Shown: piece after piece, positions 45,890-57,999 of the stretch
Position numbering within the stretch: position 1 is the first letter of the stretch
Layout of the letters: each line of letters opens with the position of its first letter
Assembly (NCBI GenBank): GCA_034769895.1
Contig: CM068371.1
Location: forward strand, 406,145,969 to 406,209,968
Direction of reading: 5' to 3'
DNA length: 64,000 nucleotides
From: Magicicada septendecula
Lineage: Eukaryota > Arthropoda > Insecta > Hemiptera > Cicadidae
Program-made: the position numbers and the translations under genes
Notes under the pieces: generated by a model
What the model was told of the DNA's origin: nothing
Database searches by the model: none
Seen by the model: the letters and a program-made list of their open reading frames with translations, nothing else

Positions 45890-46850
45890 CCGGTTTGGCC
45901 CGAATAAAAGACGGCCTCACATATAAGACAACCCTAGATTTTTGAAGGTGTTTTACAGGCAAAAAAAGGGCCTGCATATAAGAAGACACTGAATTTTTTG
46001 AGGTGTTTTATGAGAAAGACAATTAAATGGTCTAAATATCATACCTTGAAGCCACACTAAGTAAATATGGCTATTTTACATTGTGTTAAAGTATCTTACT
46101 GTTTTTAGTTCCAGTCATCATCCTCATTCTTCTTCTCCAAGTTCATCTTCAGAATTGGTACTGGAATCTGATTCATAACTGGAGTCTTTTCACAAAATGT
46201 CATCCTCACTCCCATCCATATTATTAGAAACACAACATTTTTTAAACCCCTTTACAATGGATTCACTTTTGATTTTTCCCCACGCTGTGATTATCCACTG
46301 GGCCAGTAACTGTATGCTGGGTTTCTTCAACTTGCCTGTTGGAGTCAATGCATGATTTCCATTAATTAACCAGTCACTATAGTTCTTCCGTAAGTAGTCC
46401 TTAAATGGTTTATTAACAACCACATTTAAAACTTGAAGCTGAGAAGCATTCCCCCAGGGATTATAACAAGATCAGTGTTCATTTCTGCAATCAGCTTCTT
46501 TATTTTCTCACTTGTGTGACCATGAAAGAACTACCTCTCTGCCCTAGTAAAGTGCCTGGTCGACATCCCCAAACAACCTTAAGCAAATCTGCCATTAGTT
46601 CTTCAGTCATCCACCCCATTTCCTGTGCTCTAAAAACAATCCCAGCCGGTAATTGTTCCTTTCGGAAGCATTTTACTCCTAGCATCACAGTAATGCGTGA
46701 CTTTTTGTTGCCTGTAGATTTAATTATAAATGATTCTGCACCCTTTCTGTCCACAGTAACATTTTACGGCATATCAAAAAACATTGGTGTTTGGTCAGCA
46801 TTTGCCATTTTGCCAAACAGGTAATTGTGGGCTTTCCTCAGTTCTATAAT
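45890..46850 (-). mobile_element. Pogo/Tigger-like DNA transposon, 3' part, decayed
   Basis: Minus-strand relative of the fragment at 1-343. The terminal sequence CCGGTTTGGCCCGAATA adjoins TA (45888-45889). Transposase remnants are at 46423-46193 (PFKDYLRKNYSDWL, LKKPSIQLLAQWI, IVKGFKKC) and 46754-46500 (TGNKKSRITVML, GWMTEELMADLLKVVWG, RPG), typical of pogo/POGK-type DDE transposases. At least one frame break separates them (near 46450-46500) and the N-terminal half is not recognisable. The right end is uncertain. Confidence 0.75.
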
Positions 46851-48415
<1,565 letters not shown>

Positions 48416-49100
48416 TTTTGCAGTTAATTTAACCGAGAGATAAATGGGCAATTTTTTTTGTCAAAATGTTGGGCTTTGATTACTGGTTGAGGATTCAGGA
48501 CGACTGACGGTCTAGCTCATTGAAATTTTAAAACTGACGGGTTCAAATTTGGTTAAATTTTGCATCTAATTAAACCGAGAAATAAATGGTCGGAATTTTC
48601 ATTAAAATTACCAGCACACTACCCCAAACGCTATTCTAGGACGACTGACGGTGTAAGCAGTTGCAAATTCTCAACTGATGACAATTTAAATTTCAGTTGA
48701 AGGAAATTTAACTGAGCCAATAAACGCCTGGAAATTCGACAATTTTTCACATTTTGGTCAAGGAGTTAGAATATCACCAACTGACGTTCAAATCACGTTG
48801 CTATTTCGAAACTGACGAGTTTCAAATTTGGTTAAATTTTGCATCTAATTTAACTGAGAGCTAAATGGTCGGAATGTTCATCAAAATGTCCAGCACACTG
48901 CCCTAAACGTTATTCTAGGATGATTGACGGTATAAGTAGTTGCAATTTAAAAACTGACAATTTAAATTTAGGTTGAAGGAAATTTAACTGAGCGATAAAT
49001 GCCTGGAAATTCCGACAATTTTTCACATTTCGGTCAAGGAGTTAGAATAAAACCAACTGACATTCAAATCATGTTGCTATTTCAAAACTGACGGGTTCAA
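48416..49100. repeat. Tandem repeat with a period of about 278 bp
   Basis: AAACTGACGGGTTCAAA or a close form recurs at 48531, 48809 and 49085 (spacing 278 and 276). Between them GATTGACGGT/GACTGACGGT, TTTAACTGAG and CACATTT(T/C)GGTCAAGGAG also recur in register. A partial unit precedes the first full one. Two full diverged units plus partial ends. Confidence 0.75.
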
Positions 49101-49106
49101 ACAATA

Positions 49107-51062
49107 CGGGATAACTTCGATCGATATGTAGAAACATTATCCGGTGCAGATACTTTGCACGACACTCAAGGTATCTGCTGGCAGAATGCGGAGTTAGTGA
49201 GCAATGTTACTCAGCTTCCACGAACTTCAATTGATTCGAATTCTGGTGGTACTAGAAAGAGAAAATGGACCATCGAATTGCCCGATAGCACTCTACCTTT
49301 TTACCACCTCCTTTACCACTTCCTACCTTTTTACCTCAAAAAAGATTGACCTTGCATATGTGTTGACCTTCCTATTGATGCCTGTTCCATCAACATTATG
49401 TCACCTTGATGGTAGTTTCATAAAAACTCAAAAGTCTACCCTTAGCAGGCATCTTGAAGGTAAATTAGATTCCAAATAACCTGAACCACAAAATTTTGAT
49501 GCGGTACTCTTGGATTTTTTTTTATCCGCTTACTTGTTGACTTACCAAAGACATTTGGACAGATTGCATGGAAGTTGATGACTACGTTAAGTCACCAGCC
49601 TGCTAAGGTGGTGCATCTCATTTTTGACAGATATGTAAACCCATCATTCAAGGATGCGGAGAGACAGCGTCGAGGTAGTGTTCCAGTTGCTTACCAAATA
49701 TTGGGGCCTGACCAACAAAGGCCGGCTGATTTTATGAAGGCCCTATCTAATCCCTTTTTCAAAGAATCATTCATCAAGTTTTTGGTCAATTACTTGGAGT
49801 CCAAAGAAATGGCACCATTCTTGGAGGAAACTCGCTCATTGTATATAACATGCGGGACACAGTGTTTCTCGTTCCAAAATGTGGACGAGACAATAACGAG
49901 GAAAGAAGAGACTGAACTCGAATGCGACCACGAGGAGGCTGATACTCGCGTAATTTTCCATCTAGCACGAATGCATTAGCATGAAAATGTGCTGGTCAGA
50001 TCCTCAGACACAGACATTATGGTTGTCCTCCTTTCCAATATATGTAAACTGCCGGTGAACGTTAAGAACGTTTACCTTCAACTTGGGAACATCCCTTCCG
50101 GTTCCAAAAGACTTTTAAATGTCACTGCGTTGTATAATACCCTCGGCAATGACTTATCAAGGGCCTTGACAACCTTTCACATGTTCACTGGAAGCAACCA
50201 CACCCCTGTGTTTTTCAGGAGGGGTAAAATACAACCTTTCAAGGTATTGTCAAGTGATAATCGTTTCATGAAGGCGTTCATCAATCTTGCCGATAATGTT
50301 GTGAATGATGAAACATTCACGGTGATTGAGGAATTCACATGCAGGATGTATGGGGTACGGGGATGCAACACCGTCAATGAAGCAAGGTACGAACTTTTCT
50401 GTAAAGCGTATAAGCCCCAAAAAAGCAATGAACTAGTACTAAAATTCGCTAGGTCATTTAGCTCCACCAACATCCCTCCAAGCAAAACAGAACTATACGA
50501 GCAAATCAAAAGGGCCCACTTTCTCGGAGGTTTGTGGAGCAATTCTCACTGCCTGTTTGGCCCAATAAGCAACGCAGATAACAATGGATGGAAAGTCACA
50601 GAGGACCACATTGAGGCTGTTTGGTTCGCTGGAGAGATGGGGCCATCAAGCATTGATGAAATTTTGGGAAACGCTGACGACCATGATGCAAATGCGGACG
50701 ACGATTATGACGAAAAGACGATTTTTGAGCAGGTAAGATGTACAGAAAAAAATATTTCTTGTCATAGTACAGGTAATTTTAGAATAGATAATTTATTTTA
50801 CAAGTATGAAAATGTTGGTTATTATGTACGTTTATTATTTGACGCATTTATTCATGTAGCATTGTCGTTCAGCCATGAATGTAATTAATATTACATTGAA
50901 GCTTTCTCTTTGAATAATGATGATGAATAAATAATAAAAATGACTAAATAAAAAAACAATAATACTGTCTTGTTTGAATGTTTCAGATTATTCATCGTCA
51001 GATGAAGAATGAAGAAAATTCAAATACTTCTGTTGAAGAAATAATTATTATTATGTTCTGAC
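49107..51062 (+). pseudogene. Broken gene of an unrecognised, repeat-associated protein family
   Basis: One frame runs from about 49107 (NFDRYVETLSGADTLHDTQG), is broken between about 49347 and 49560, resumes (MTTLSHQPAKVVHLIFDRYV) and is crossed by one TAG at 49977-49979 before continuing to 50735. There CAG-GTAAGA is a good donor; an acceptor TTTCAG ends at about 50985 and would add a last exon of 25 codons to a TGA at about 51062. Conserved-looking acidic motifs are CDHEEADTRV and RSSDTDIMVVLL; this E-E-A-D...D-T-D spacing is reminiscent of FEN/PIN-type nuclease sites (inference only). Related genes are, as far as I can judge, multicopy in insects and cnidarians; I cannot name the family. 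Confidence 0.6.
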
Positions 51063-51194
51063 CAATTCTGAAAATATTACTTGTAGATTTATTAAAACAT
51101 TATTACTAAACCAAAACTCTTCTTTGAAACCAATTTTCCAAGTCGACTTAGTAATTTTCCCCTACATAAAAATGTAGGCTCAAATGGGGGAGTG
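51063..51194. other. Spacer before element D1
   Basis: Short AT-rich spacer ending AAATGGGGGAG directly before the D1 LTR. Confidence 0.5.
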
Positions 51195-51782
51195 ATGCGT
51201 AATGGTCATGGTCTACTCGATCGTCCTGGGTACAGTGGAAACAAAATAATTACAAGACACCAATTAAGTCACTAATCACACCTTTAATTGTTATAGTAAA
51301 ACAGTTCGTAATTAACAACACAGTGTCTACAACAAATCAAATGAAAATTGTTCATACGCAATAAAATGTCCACTAATATTAAAACTCAACTGTATTACAA
51401 TTATACCGTCCGAATATAAAACGCAACACTTCACTAATAACTACTTGCACGTACACAGTAATAACCCGAACCGCTCTGTAAATATATCGCACTAATACTC
51501 TCAAACCGCACAGTCAAAAATCTCGCATTGGACTGAACTACTAAGGCCGCGACGCGATGTATTTATAGTTACGCTCACACACCAGAAGCTTCCAAACTGC
51601 GTCTTATCTCTCGCGAACTACGTAATTGCTACGGCCTTGACACAGTCCGAGCGCCCGAGCGAAGCCTGGCTGTCGAGAAAATTCTCGCAAAATGCGTCTA
51701 GTAGCACGTACACCACACGCTTACGTCGAGATCTTTCTGGCGCATTTGATAAATGCGTAGATTGTTCTGTGCTGTCGTAGCA
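51195..51782 (-). repeat. D1 3' LTR
   Basis: Matches 59317-59901 except for the outermost bases (TGCGTAATGGTCATGG in place of TGTTACGACGG), so the left boundary is approximate. Minus-strand start TGCTACGACAGCAC follows the tract GGAGGGGGCAG. Confidence 0.82.
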
Positions 51783-53616
51783 CTGCCCCCTCCTTAAGCC
51801 TGTTCGTCCCGAACTGGCAAAGTGTCTTCGAAGTAATACTCGACCAGGCGATCTAGGTGGCCGTCCTTGAGAAGGATAATTTTCCCGTTCTTCGAATTCA
51901 GTCTCGTGTGATCCGAACATCACGTTCCCAGGAATGCGAATCTTTCGCGTAACCACTAGCTTCGCTGGAATCACTCTCATTGCGTCATGTACTAATGACC
52001 TAAATACCACTGGCTGATCCAAGTTTGTTTGGTTCTCATCAACAACCTCTTGCGTAACCTCATCTTCAGCCACTTTACCCTCGGGCGCTTCTATCAGCTC
52101 AGGAACAAGCAAGAGTTTTGTCTCGACACCCATAGTTGGCTCTCCAATCACTTCTTTTGTCGTTATACTTATTTGTACTTCCTCTGCTAGTTCTTCCTCC
52201 ATTTCCGCTTGCAACAGGGAGGTTTCCTCTTGACCAGACTTGTTGACTTTTTCTTCGACTAATGCCACTCGCTTAATCGAATGGTTGGTAGACCCTGTCA
52301 TTTTAGCCATGCAAAGCTTTATCTTCTCTTGGCCAACTTTCAGGACATTCTCTCTTAAGTCCACAACGAATCCGTAGGCATTCATAATGTCCGTGCCAAG
52401 AATCACTTCATCGACAATGTCTGCAATGAGCATTTGGTGGCTAAACTCAAGAAGACCCAGGCGTACACGTACGTCTACCTTTCCTAGCACCTTGACGGGG
52501 CTTCCAGTCACAGTCTGTATTGTACAAGAGCTAATTAGAGGATGGCGGTTGCTGACCAAGTCAGGGCGCACAATGGACACTGTAGCGCCCGTGTCAACTG
52601 TAAATGATCTTCGTTTACCTTCCGCAAATCCATTAACGATCAGGTTTCTACTGGTCTTATGTAGCGTGGAAACTGTGTGCTGTTCTGAGGCTTTACTTCT
52701 CCAATTGGTGCGATCACTCCCTTCTCTCGGTATTTTCTTCTCCCAACAGTCTAGCTGTAGATGACCACGTTTCCCACAGTTGTAACACTTCGGTCTTCTG
52801 TTTTTGTCCTTTGGTTCGAAAGATCGTTGTGGTGCTGCTGACTTCTTAAACTGTTGTTTATGAATCGTCTCTTTATGCCGTCCGCTATGACGATACTGTG
52901 GTATTGGATCCGTTTGGCTACAACGTGATGGTATACTTTGATTAATGTAGGTCGCCGACTTGGCAGCTTCAAAACGGAGAGCATGAAAAAGAGCGTCTGA
53001 TTTATTATCATGCCGAGCCATTCTTAACACTTGTTGTAACTGACGATCTCTGATACCGTCAATAAACATAATGAGAGAAATCCACTTCCGGAAGTCCTCT
53101 GATTCTTCGGGATAAGCCAATCTCGTCAGTCGGTCGATATTCGCTTCAAACTCTTGAAGGCTCTCCCCTGAACGCTGTCGCCTCGCTTTAAGTTGTTCAC
53201 GGTACACTTCGCACAAATGCTGGTCACCGTACCGTAATTCCAGAGCTTTAGTTAATTCGGCATAGACGTTCTGACTGTCAGATGGCACTTTGTGTATTAT
53301 CTCTGCGGCAGGTCCTTTTAACGCAAGAATGAGTGAGAGGCATTTCTCTTCTTCCGTCCAGTTATTTAAGCGAGCGGCAGCTTCAAATTGGCGATAATAA
53401 GTTGCCCAGTGGGTGCTTCCATTAAACGACGGGGCCTTTGCAAAAACTGACCCTACTTCAGTTAATATCGTTCTTTGATTTCTCTGATATTTTGAATCTT
53501 CTAAGCTTGACATACTTGTTTTCATAGTTGACACAGATTTTTCTATTTCAGATATTCTGTCAACTTGTTTGTTCAGCTCACCTTGTAACAGGACAAATTT
53601 TGCAGTGGTATCCTCT
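51618..53616 (-). pseudogene. D1 Gag-protease, C-terminal part
   Basis: The open frame covers 53534-51618 and continues from gag sequence cut at 53616. Residues counted from 53534: capsid-like region about 30-205 (FNGSTHWATYYRQFEAA, LALKGPA, LTKALELRYGD, RRQRSGESLQEFEANI), CCHC zinc knuckle CYNCGKRGHLQLDC at about 249-262, aspartic protease FTVDTGATVSIV at about 312 and EVILGTDIMNAYGF about 60 residues on. Then comes an acidic low-complexity linker and an Arg-rich tail. The frame does not stop before the polypurine tract but runs through it and ends inside the LTR. No RT follows, as in D2. Confidence 0.88.
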
Positions 53617-54659
53617 TGTAACGGTACAGAAATGGGAATTTTATTTTATATAAATCAGTATTTAATTCAGTAATTCAATAGTTAACTGCACCTGTAAGAA
53701 GCCTCCAGTACAGCAATGCACATTGTTAGCCAAAACAATTGCCAGACACATTGCGTAACCGCCAGCAGCAGCCTTGTGACACAGTCTACAGTCTGCAGTG
53801 TGTCATCAGATAGTGCACAACACACAGTAGTAAGCAGCATTCAGACGGTAAAGTGGCAGATAAAAATTACATAGTGGCCTCGGGTGTAAGATAGGCCGTA
53901 GTTAAGAGTAGGCCTATCTTTTAAAGTGCTAAAACTAGTATAAAAAACAGTATAACGCGCGGCCAACCTAAGCGAGCTAAGTGTTCAAAAATTTATGTCG
54001 GCCGACAAAACAAAACGAAATATTATTTTAAAGTGGATTAAAATAATAGTGGCGCGTCAACCTAATATGACATAATCAATAACAGTACCGCGGTTAAACA
54101 GTGTTATGGTGTGTTAAACAGTGCATGCACAGCAGAGGTGCAAAACAGCGGAGTTCTTCAGACGTTAAGTATTAACTGAATTTTAAACAAGATTATTTTC
54201 CCTTTTTCCCCAGAGTATAATTCAACATAAATAAATTATAAATCTAAAATATACATCAGATATCTCAAAGTGTGGTTTAAATAGAACGACAAAATCAAAG
54301 AGCGAATGTGTGTGAGTGTGTAGCTAAATCACGTATTGGTTCATTGCAAATAATAAATAGTTGTGGTATACCATAGTTGTCATAAGCTAGTGAATTAAGA
54401 AATATTTTGTTACTATGTTTGCTTTCACAAATTGTTATTCATTCAACAAGTATTTAATCTAAATGTCATGAAAGAGAGACGAAGTAGTTATTTTGCATAA
54501 TAAACCAGAGGCAATTTGTTTTAGCACAAACAGTGTATTTGATCTTTGCCCATATCAAATCCAAATAATCCTTTTTGCAGCAGTTTCGTCTGAACGACCC
54601 TTGGAATAAAAACCCGAAGGTAAGAGATAATTATAATATAAATTAATTGAGAAGTTTCA
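53617..54659 (+). repeat. E 5' LTR
   Basis: 1043 bp. A splice-donor-like GAAGGTAAGAGA lies at about 54617, near the LTR end; it is conserved in F at about 63580. Confidence 0.93.
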
Positions 54660-54660
54660 T

Positions 54661-54678
54661 TGGCACCCGAACTGGGAC
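54661..54678 (+). promoter_or_regulatory. E primer binding site, tRNA-Lys-like
   Basis: TGGCACCCGAACTGGGAC, one base after the LTR, differs at two of 18 positions from the classical tRNA-Lys site. Confidence 0.75.
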
Positions 54679-54836
54679 GCGAGTGTAAGTTACAACCTAT
54701 ATTCGCCAGACCTAATTAAGCTGCAGAAAGGGTTATTTGAGAGGGAGGACGCTTTGGTAAATTAAATATAAAAAGGGTTAAGTCAATAGTGGATAAGATT
54801 AATATTCTTGTGTAACATTATATAAACTTGTATAAA

Positions 54837-56198
54837 ATGGCAGTGAATAATGACGATGTCAATGAAGTAACTAATGTTGACAATTTTCATGAATCGGCTA
54901 TTATGCATAATATTGAGGTCCACTCGACTCCAGATGGGAGTCAGGACAATAAAATAAAACCAGATATTACAAATGAAATAAATAATACAGATGATTCGGG
55001 GATCCAAATAACCCCAAAATTGAATAGGGAAAATAAAATTAATAATGAAGTCAGCTTCACTGACAAAAATGTAGTAGCACAATCTACCCCAACGACAACA
55101 CGAATTAAACAGTTGTCAATGGAAGATATGTGTAATTTCATGAAAACAATATCTGATAACTTGAGTAGTTTTAACGCGAAATTTGATGAACAGAAGAGTG
55201 ACTCGGACGCTAAATTCAATGTACAGAATAGTAAATTTGATATTATAAATAGTCGTTTTGATGTAAGTGATGTTAAGTTCCATGAGTTAATAAATAATAT
55301 TGACCAAAAATTTGATGAGCGTTTATATGATATGAAACAACAGAGTGTTAAGTTAGAAGACAATATTAAGAAACGTTTAAATGAGACGAATGAATGTTTT
55401 AACACTGTTAAAGAACAAGTGTTAGAAAAAATTGAGAAACAAATACAAAAGGCAATTGAAAACTTGGAATGTAAAACAAATGATAATTATAATAATGTGT
55501 GTAAAGACGTGGTAATAGAGAACAAGGAGATTAATGTTGAGAGTGAGGAAATAGATTTTGTTGAAGTAGAGTTTAGTAATGAATTGGTGTTAGCAAATGC
55601 CTATGAGAATGAGAGAGAGTGTGAAGACAGTTTAAATGAAGAGAGTGGGCAGAGGGTAAATTTTCCCCTTATTTGTGATGAACCAGAGTGTTCAAAATTG
55701 TTATTATTGAAGGGCAAGAGACCCTTATTAGTGGAAGATTTGAGTTGTTTATTTTTGTTGAATAATTTTGTACCCTCTGCATGGAATGAGAGAGAGAGTG
55801 TGATATGGCATTATGATGAGAGAAGTTTAAAGATAGAATGGTGTAGTGAAAGAGAGACAGAATTATATAAAGTAAAGAGAGACTATAATGAGTTGAAAGA
55901 GATGTTAAATAACTCGAAGTACTTACCTGTTAAAATAGAGAGTGAAGATTATTTTGATGATACATGTTTAAATAATAATAATTTACTTTATGAAGAAAAA
56001 ATAACTGACTTGATAATGAATATTACTGATGGAGACTTAACCGATGTACTCAATGTTGACCTGGTATATGATTATTATGGTAAAATGAATAAACAGAAAT
56101 TTTATGGTTACTATACACAAGATAACCGTATACGGAATGTAAATAAAATTGAAAATTGTTATGTGAAACCCCGACTAATTTTTGACGATGGAGGTTGA
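54837..56198 (+). CDS. E single ORF: coiled-coil N-terminus plus unknown C-terminal domain
   Basis: Intact 453-aa ORF from ATG 54837 (MAVNNDDVNEV). Residues about 90-225 form a coiled coil with repeated K-F-D units (AKFDEQ, SKFDII, QKFDERL). An LSMEDMCNFM segment resembles the ISLEDLF segment of B and C. Residues about 270-453 are the domain shared with A and B: WNERESVIWHYDE, ETELYKVKRDYNELKEML, KYLP, GDLTDVLNVD, ending KPRLIFDDGG. No zinc finger or enzyme motif. F begins with an almost identical N-terminus. Of the copies here, this and A's are the ones able to make the full protein. Confidence 0.86.
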   Translation: MAVNNDDVNEVTNVDNFHESAIMHNIEVHSTPDGSQDNKIKPDITNEINNTDDSGIQITPKLNRENKINNEVSFTDKNVVAQSTPTTTRIKQLSMEDMCNFMKTISDNLSSFNAKFDEQKSDSDAKFNVQNSKFDIINSRFDVSDVKFHELINNIDQKFDERLYDMKQQSVKLEDNIKKRLNETNECFNTVKEQVLEKIEKQIQKAIENLECKTNDNYNNVCKDVVIENKEINVESEEIDFVEVEFSNELVLANAYENERECEDSLNEESGQRVNFPLICDEPECSKLLLLKGKRPLLVEDLSCLFLLNNFVPSAWNERESVIWHYDERSLKIEWCSERETELYKVKRDYNELKEMLNNSKYLPVKIESEDYFDDTCLNNNNLLYEEKITDLIMNITDGDLTDVLNVDLVYDYYGKMNKQKFYGYYTQDNRIRNVNKIENCYVKPRLIFDDGG

Positions 56199-57639
56199 AA
56201 TTCATAAATGAACAATTTTAAATATGTTAATATATGGTAATGACTTAGCTGATTTTTGATATTGAAGTGTGATATAACTGAATAATTATTGCTGAAGAAT
56301 TGTAAATACATGTTTAGTGAAATTAATTGTATGTATTATAAAATGTTAGAGAAACAATGTATGTAGGTAGCAGACCTTATTGTGATGATAATAATAATAT
56401 TTATTAAAATAAATGATGATGAAATAATATTTTGCAGCGTAAATAAATAACAAAAATAATTTGGAATGAGTTGTAATTATTGTACTTGGTGAAAGTAATT
56501 AAAAAAATGTTGTTTTCAATAATTAATTTAATTAAAATAATTTGAATTGTTTATATACTTTTGATTGATTTAATTGTTTTATGAGATTTGATATTAATAA
56601 ATAAATGATAAATTATTTAATTTAAACTAATTTTGTGTAAAATGTTTCAGAGGTTACACGGAGATATTGGTGTGTGTGTGTGGTGTGTATTTTGTACTCT
56701 GGTCAATATGTGGATAATGTACTGTAAGTATAAAGTTCATAATACTAATCAGATAGAATAAAACGCTTACAGGTGTGAAAAGAGTGTAACAATAATAATA
56801 AATGACTTGTGATAATGCTATTAAAGTAATTGTGGTGAATTAAAATATATCTGATCTGAATTGGAATAAAAAATTTAAGAGACAAATGTGTTATCTAAAA
56901 GATTTATAAAAAACTGAAAAGTACAGGTGTTAGTATGATGTAACCAGAATGTTTAGACTATGAATGCTGAAACTGAGAATGTTTATAACCGTTGTTTATG
57001 AAAACAAGTCTGGCACACAAGTGTTTATATAAACGGGTAGGTTGTGTGACCAATGTTTACAGCCAGATGTGTTGAAGTTGATAACTGTGGCAGGTTGATG
57101 AATCAGTACCATTGAGCAGATTCTATTATGAAATAAAAACATATACCATATGTGAAGTAAGGAATGTAAATTTTTGAATAATGTAGGTAATATTTTTGTA
57201 GGGCCTTGTTGTAAAATGTAAGCAAAACAAATGAAATTGTTGTGAACAAATAAAATAATAATGAGGTAATTACTGTAACTTAGAGTTTGAGAAATTAAAT
57301 ATTACTAAACTAATTTGGTAATTAAATTAATAGAAACGATGATTTTTAACAATGAACTTAACTTTACTTTCATTTGAATTTAAATTGGAATTATAAATTA
57401 AATACTAATTGAAAAGAAAAAAAAAAACGTTAAAGCTGAGATAGTGTTTGGGAATTAAGATGCGTATATTACTGTCCATATAGATTTTCATATGTTATGA
57501 ATTTTTTGTCTTATACATATATAGTAGTTAAGGATACCTTGTATAATCTATGTATCATTTTGGAGGGCAATATTGTACGGGGAATATTATTCAAGTTAAC
57601 TGGAATTTATGTGCACTATTGAAAACCAATATTGTTTTA
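56199..57639 (+). other. E non-coding internal region
   Basis: AT-rich, no ORF worth calling. TTTCAG at about 56645-56650 could act as a splice acceptor. Confidence 0.65.
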
Positions 57640-57999
57640 TTAATACTATTGTTTAGGATCTATAATATAAAATGAACCAGTACGGCTAAGAGGAAACGAA
57701 CCAGTTGTGGGATATGGAGTGATGGAAGGCCGTTTGTCAATTTTTTAATTCCATGTTATAAAGTCAGGCGATACTGGGTCGGGTATCTGTTCGATTTTTC
57801 GGCGTTGGGATCTCGAACAGAGAAGTCCAGTAAGATCGGATGGGTGCTGTCGCAGTCGCCAGACTAGGGGGGTAAGAACCCATGATTTAGTATAGTGTTC
57901 AGGGGGGTTGCGGCGCCATATCCTCACTGATCCTCTTAGGTTTAGGCAATAAGAGTTTGAACGCTCCGGCCTTCAATCTCTTATTGGGGGGGGGGGTAT
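57640..57999 (+). promoter_or_regulatory. E conserved 3' module: block, hairpin, polypurine tract
   Basis: AGAAGTCCAGTAAGATC at about 57822-57838 matches A, B and C with one base changed. A donor-like GGGGTAAGAA (about 57870) and an acceptor-like TGTTCAG (about 57896-57902) precede GGGGTTGCGGCGCC. The hairpin 57947-57986 pairs CAATAAGAG with CTCTTATTG, has one T-T mismatch, then TTGAA with TTCAA. A run of eleven G (57986-57996) and TAT lead to the 3' LTR. Confidence 0.7.

Noticed and set aside
48416-49100. CRISPR-like array
   Set aside because: Units are long (about 278 bp), diverged and without repeat-spacer structure; eukaryotic tandem repeat.
50177-50542. 121-codon minus-strand ORF
   Set aside because: Shadow of the long frame of the unknown gene on +.
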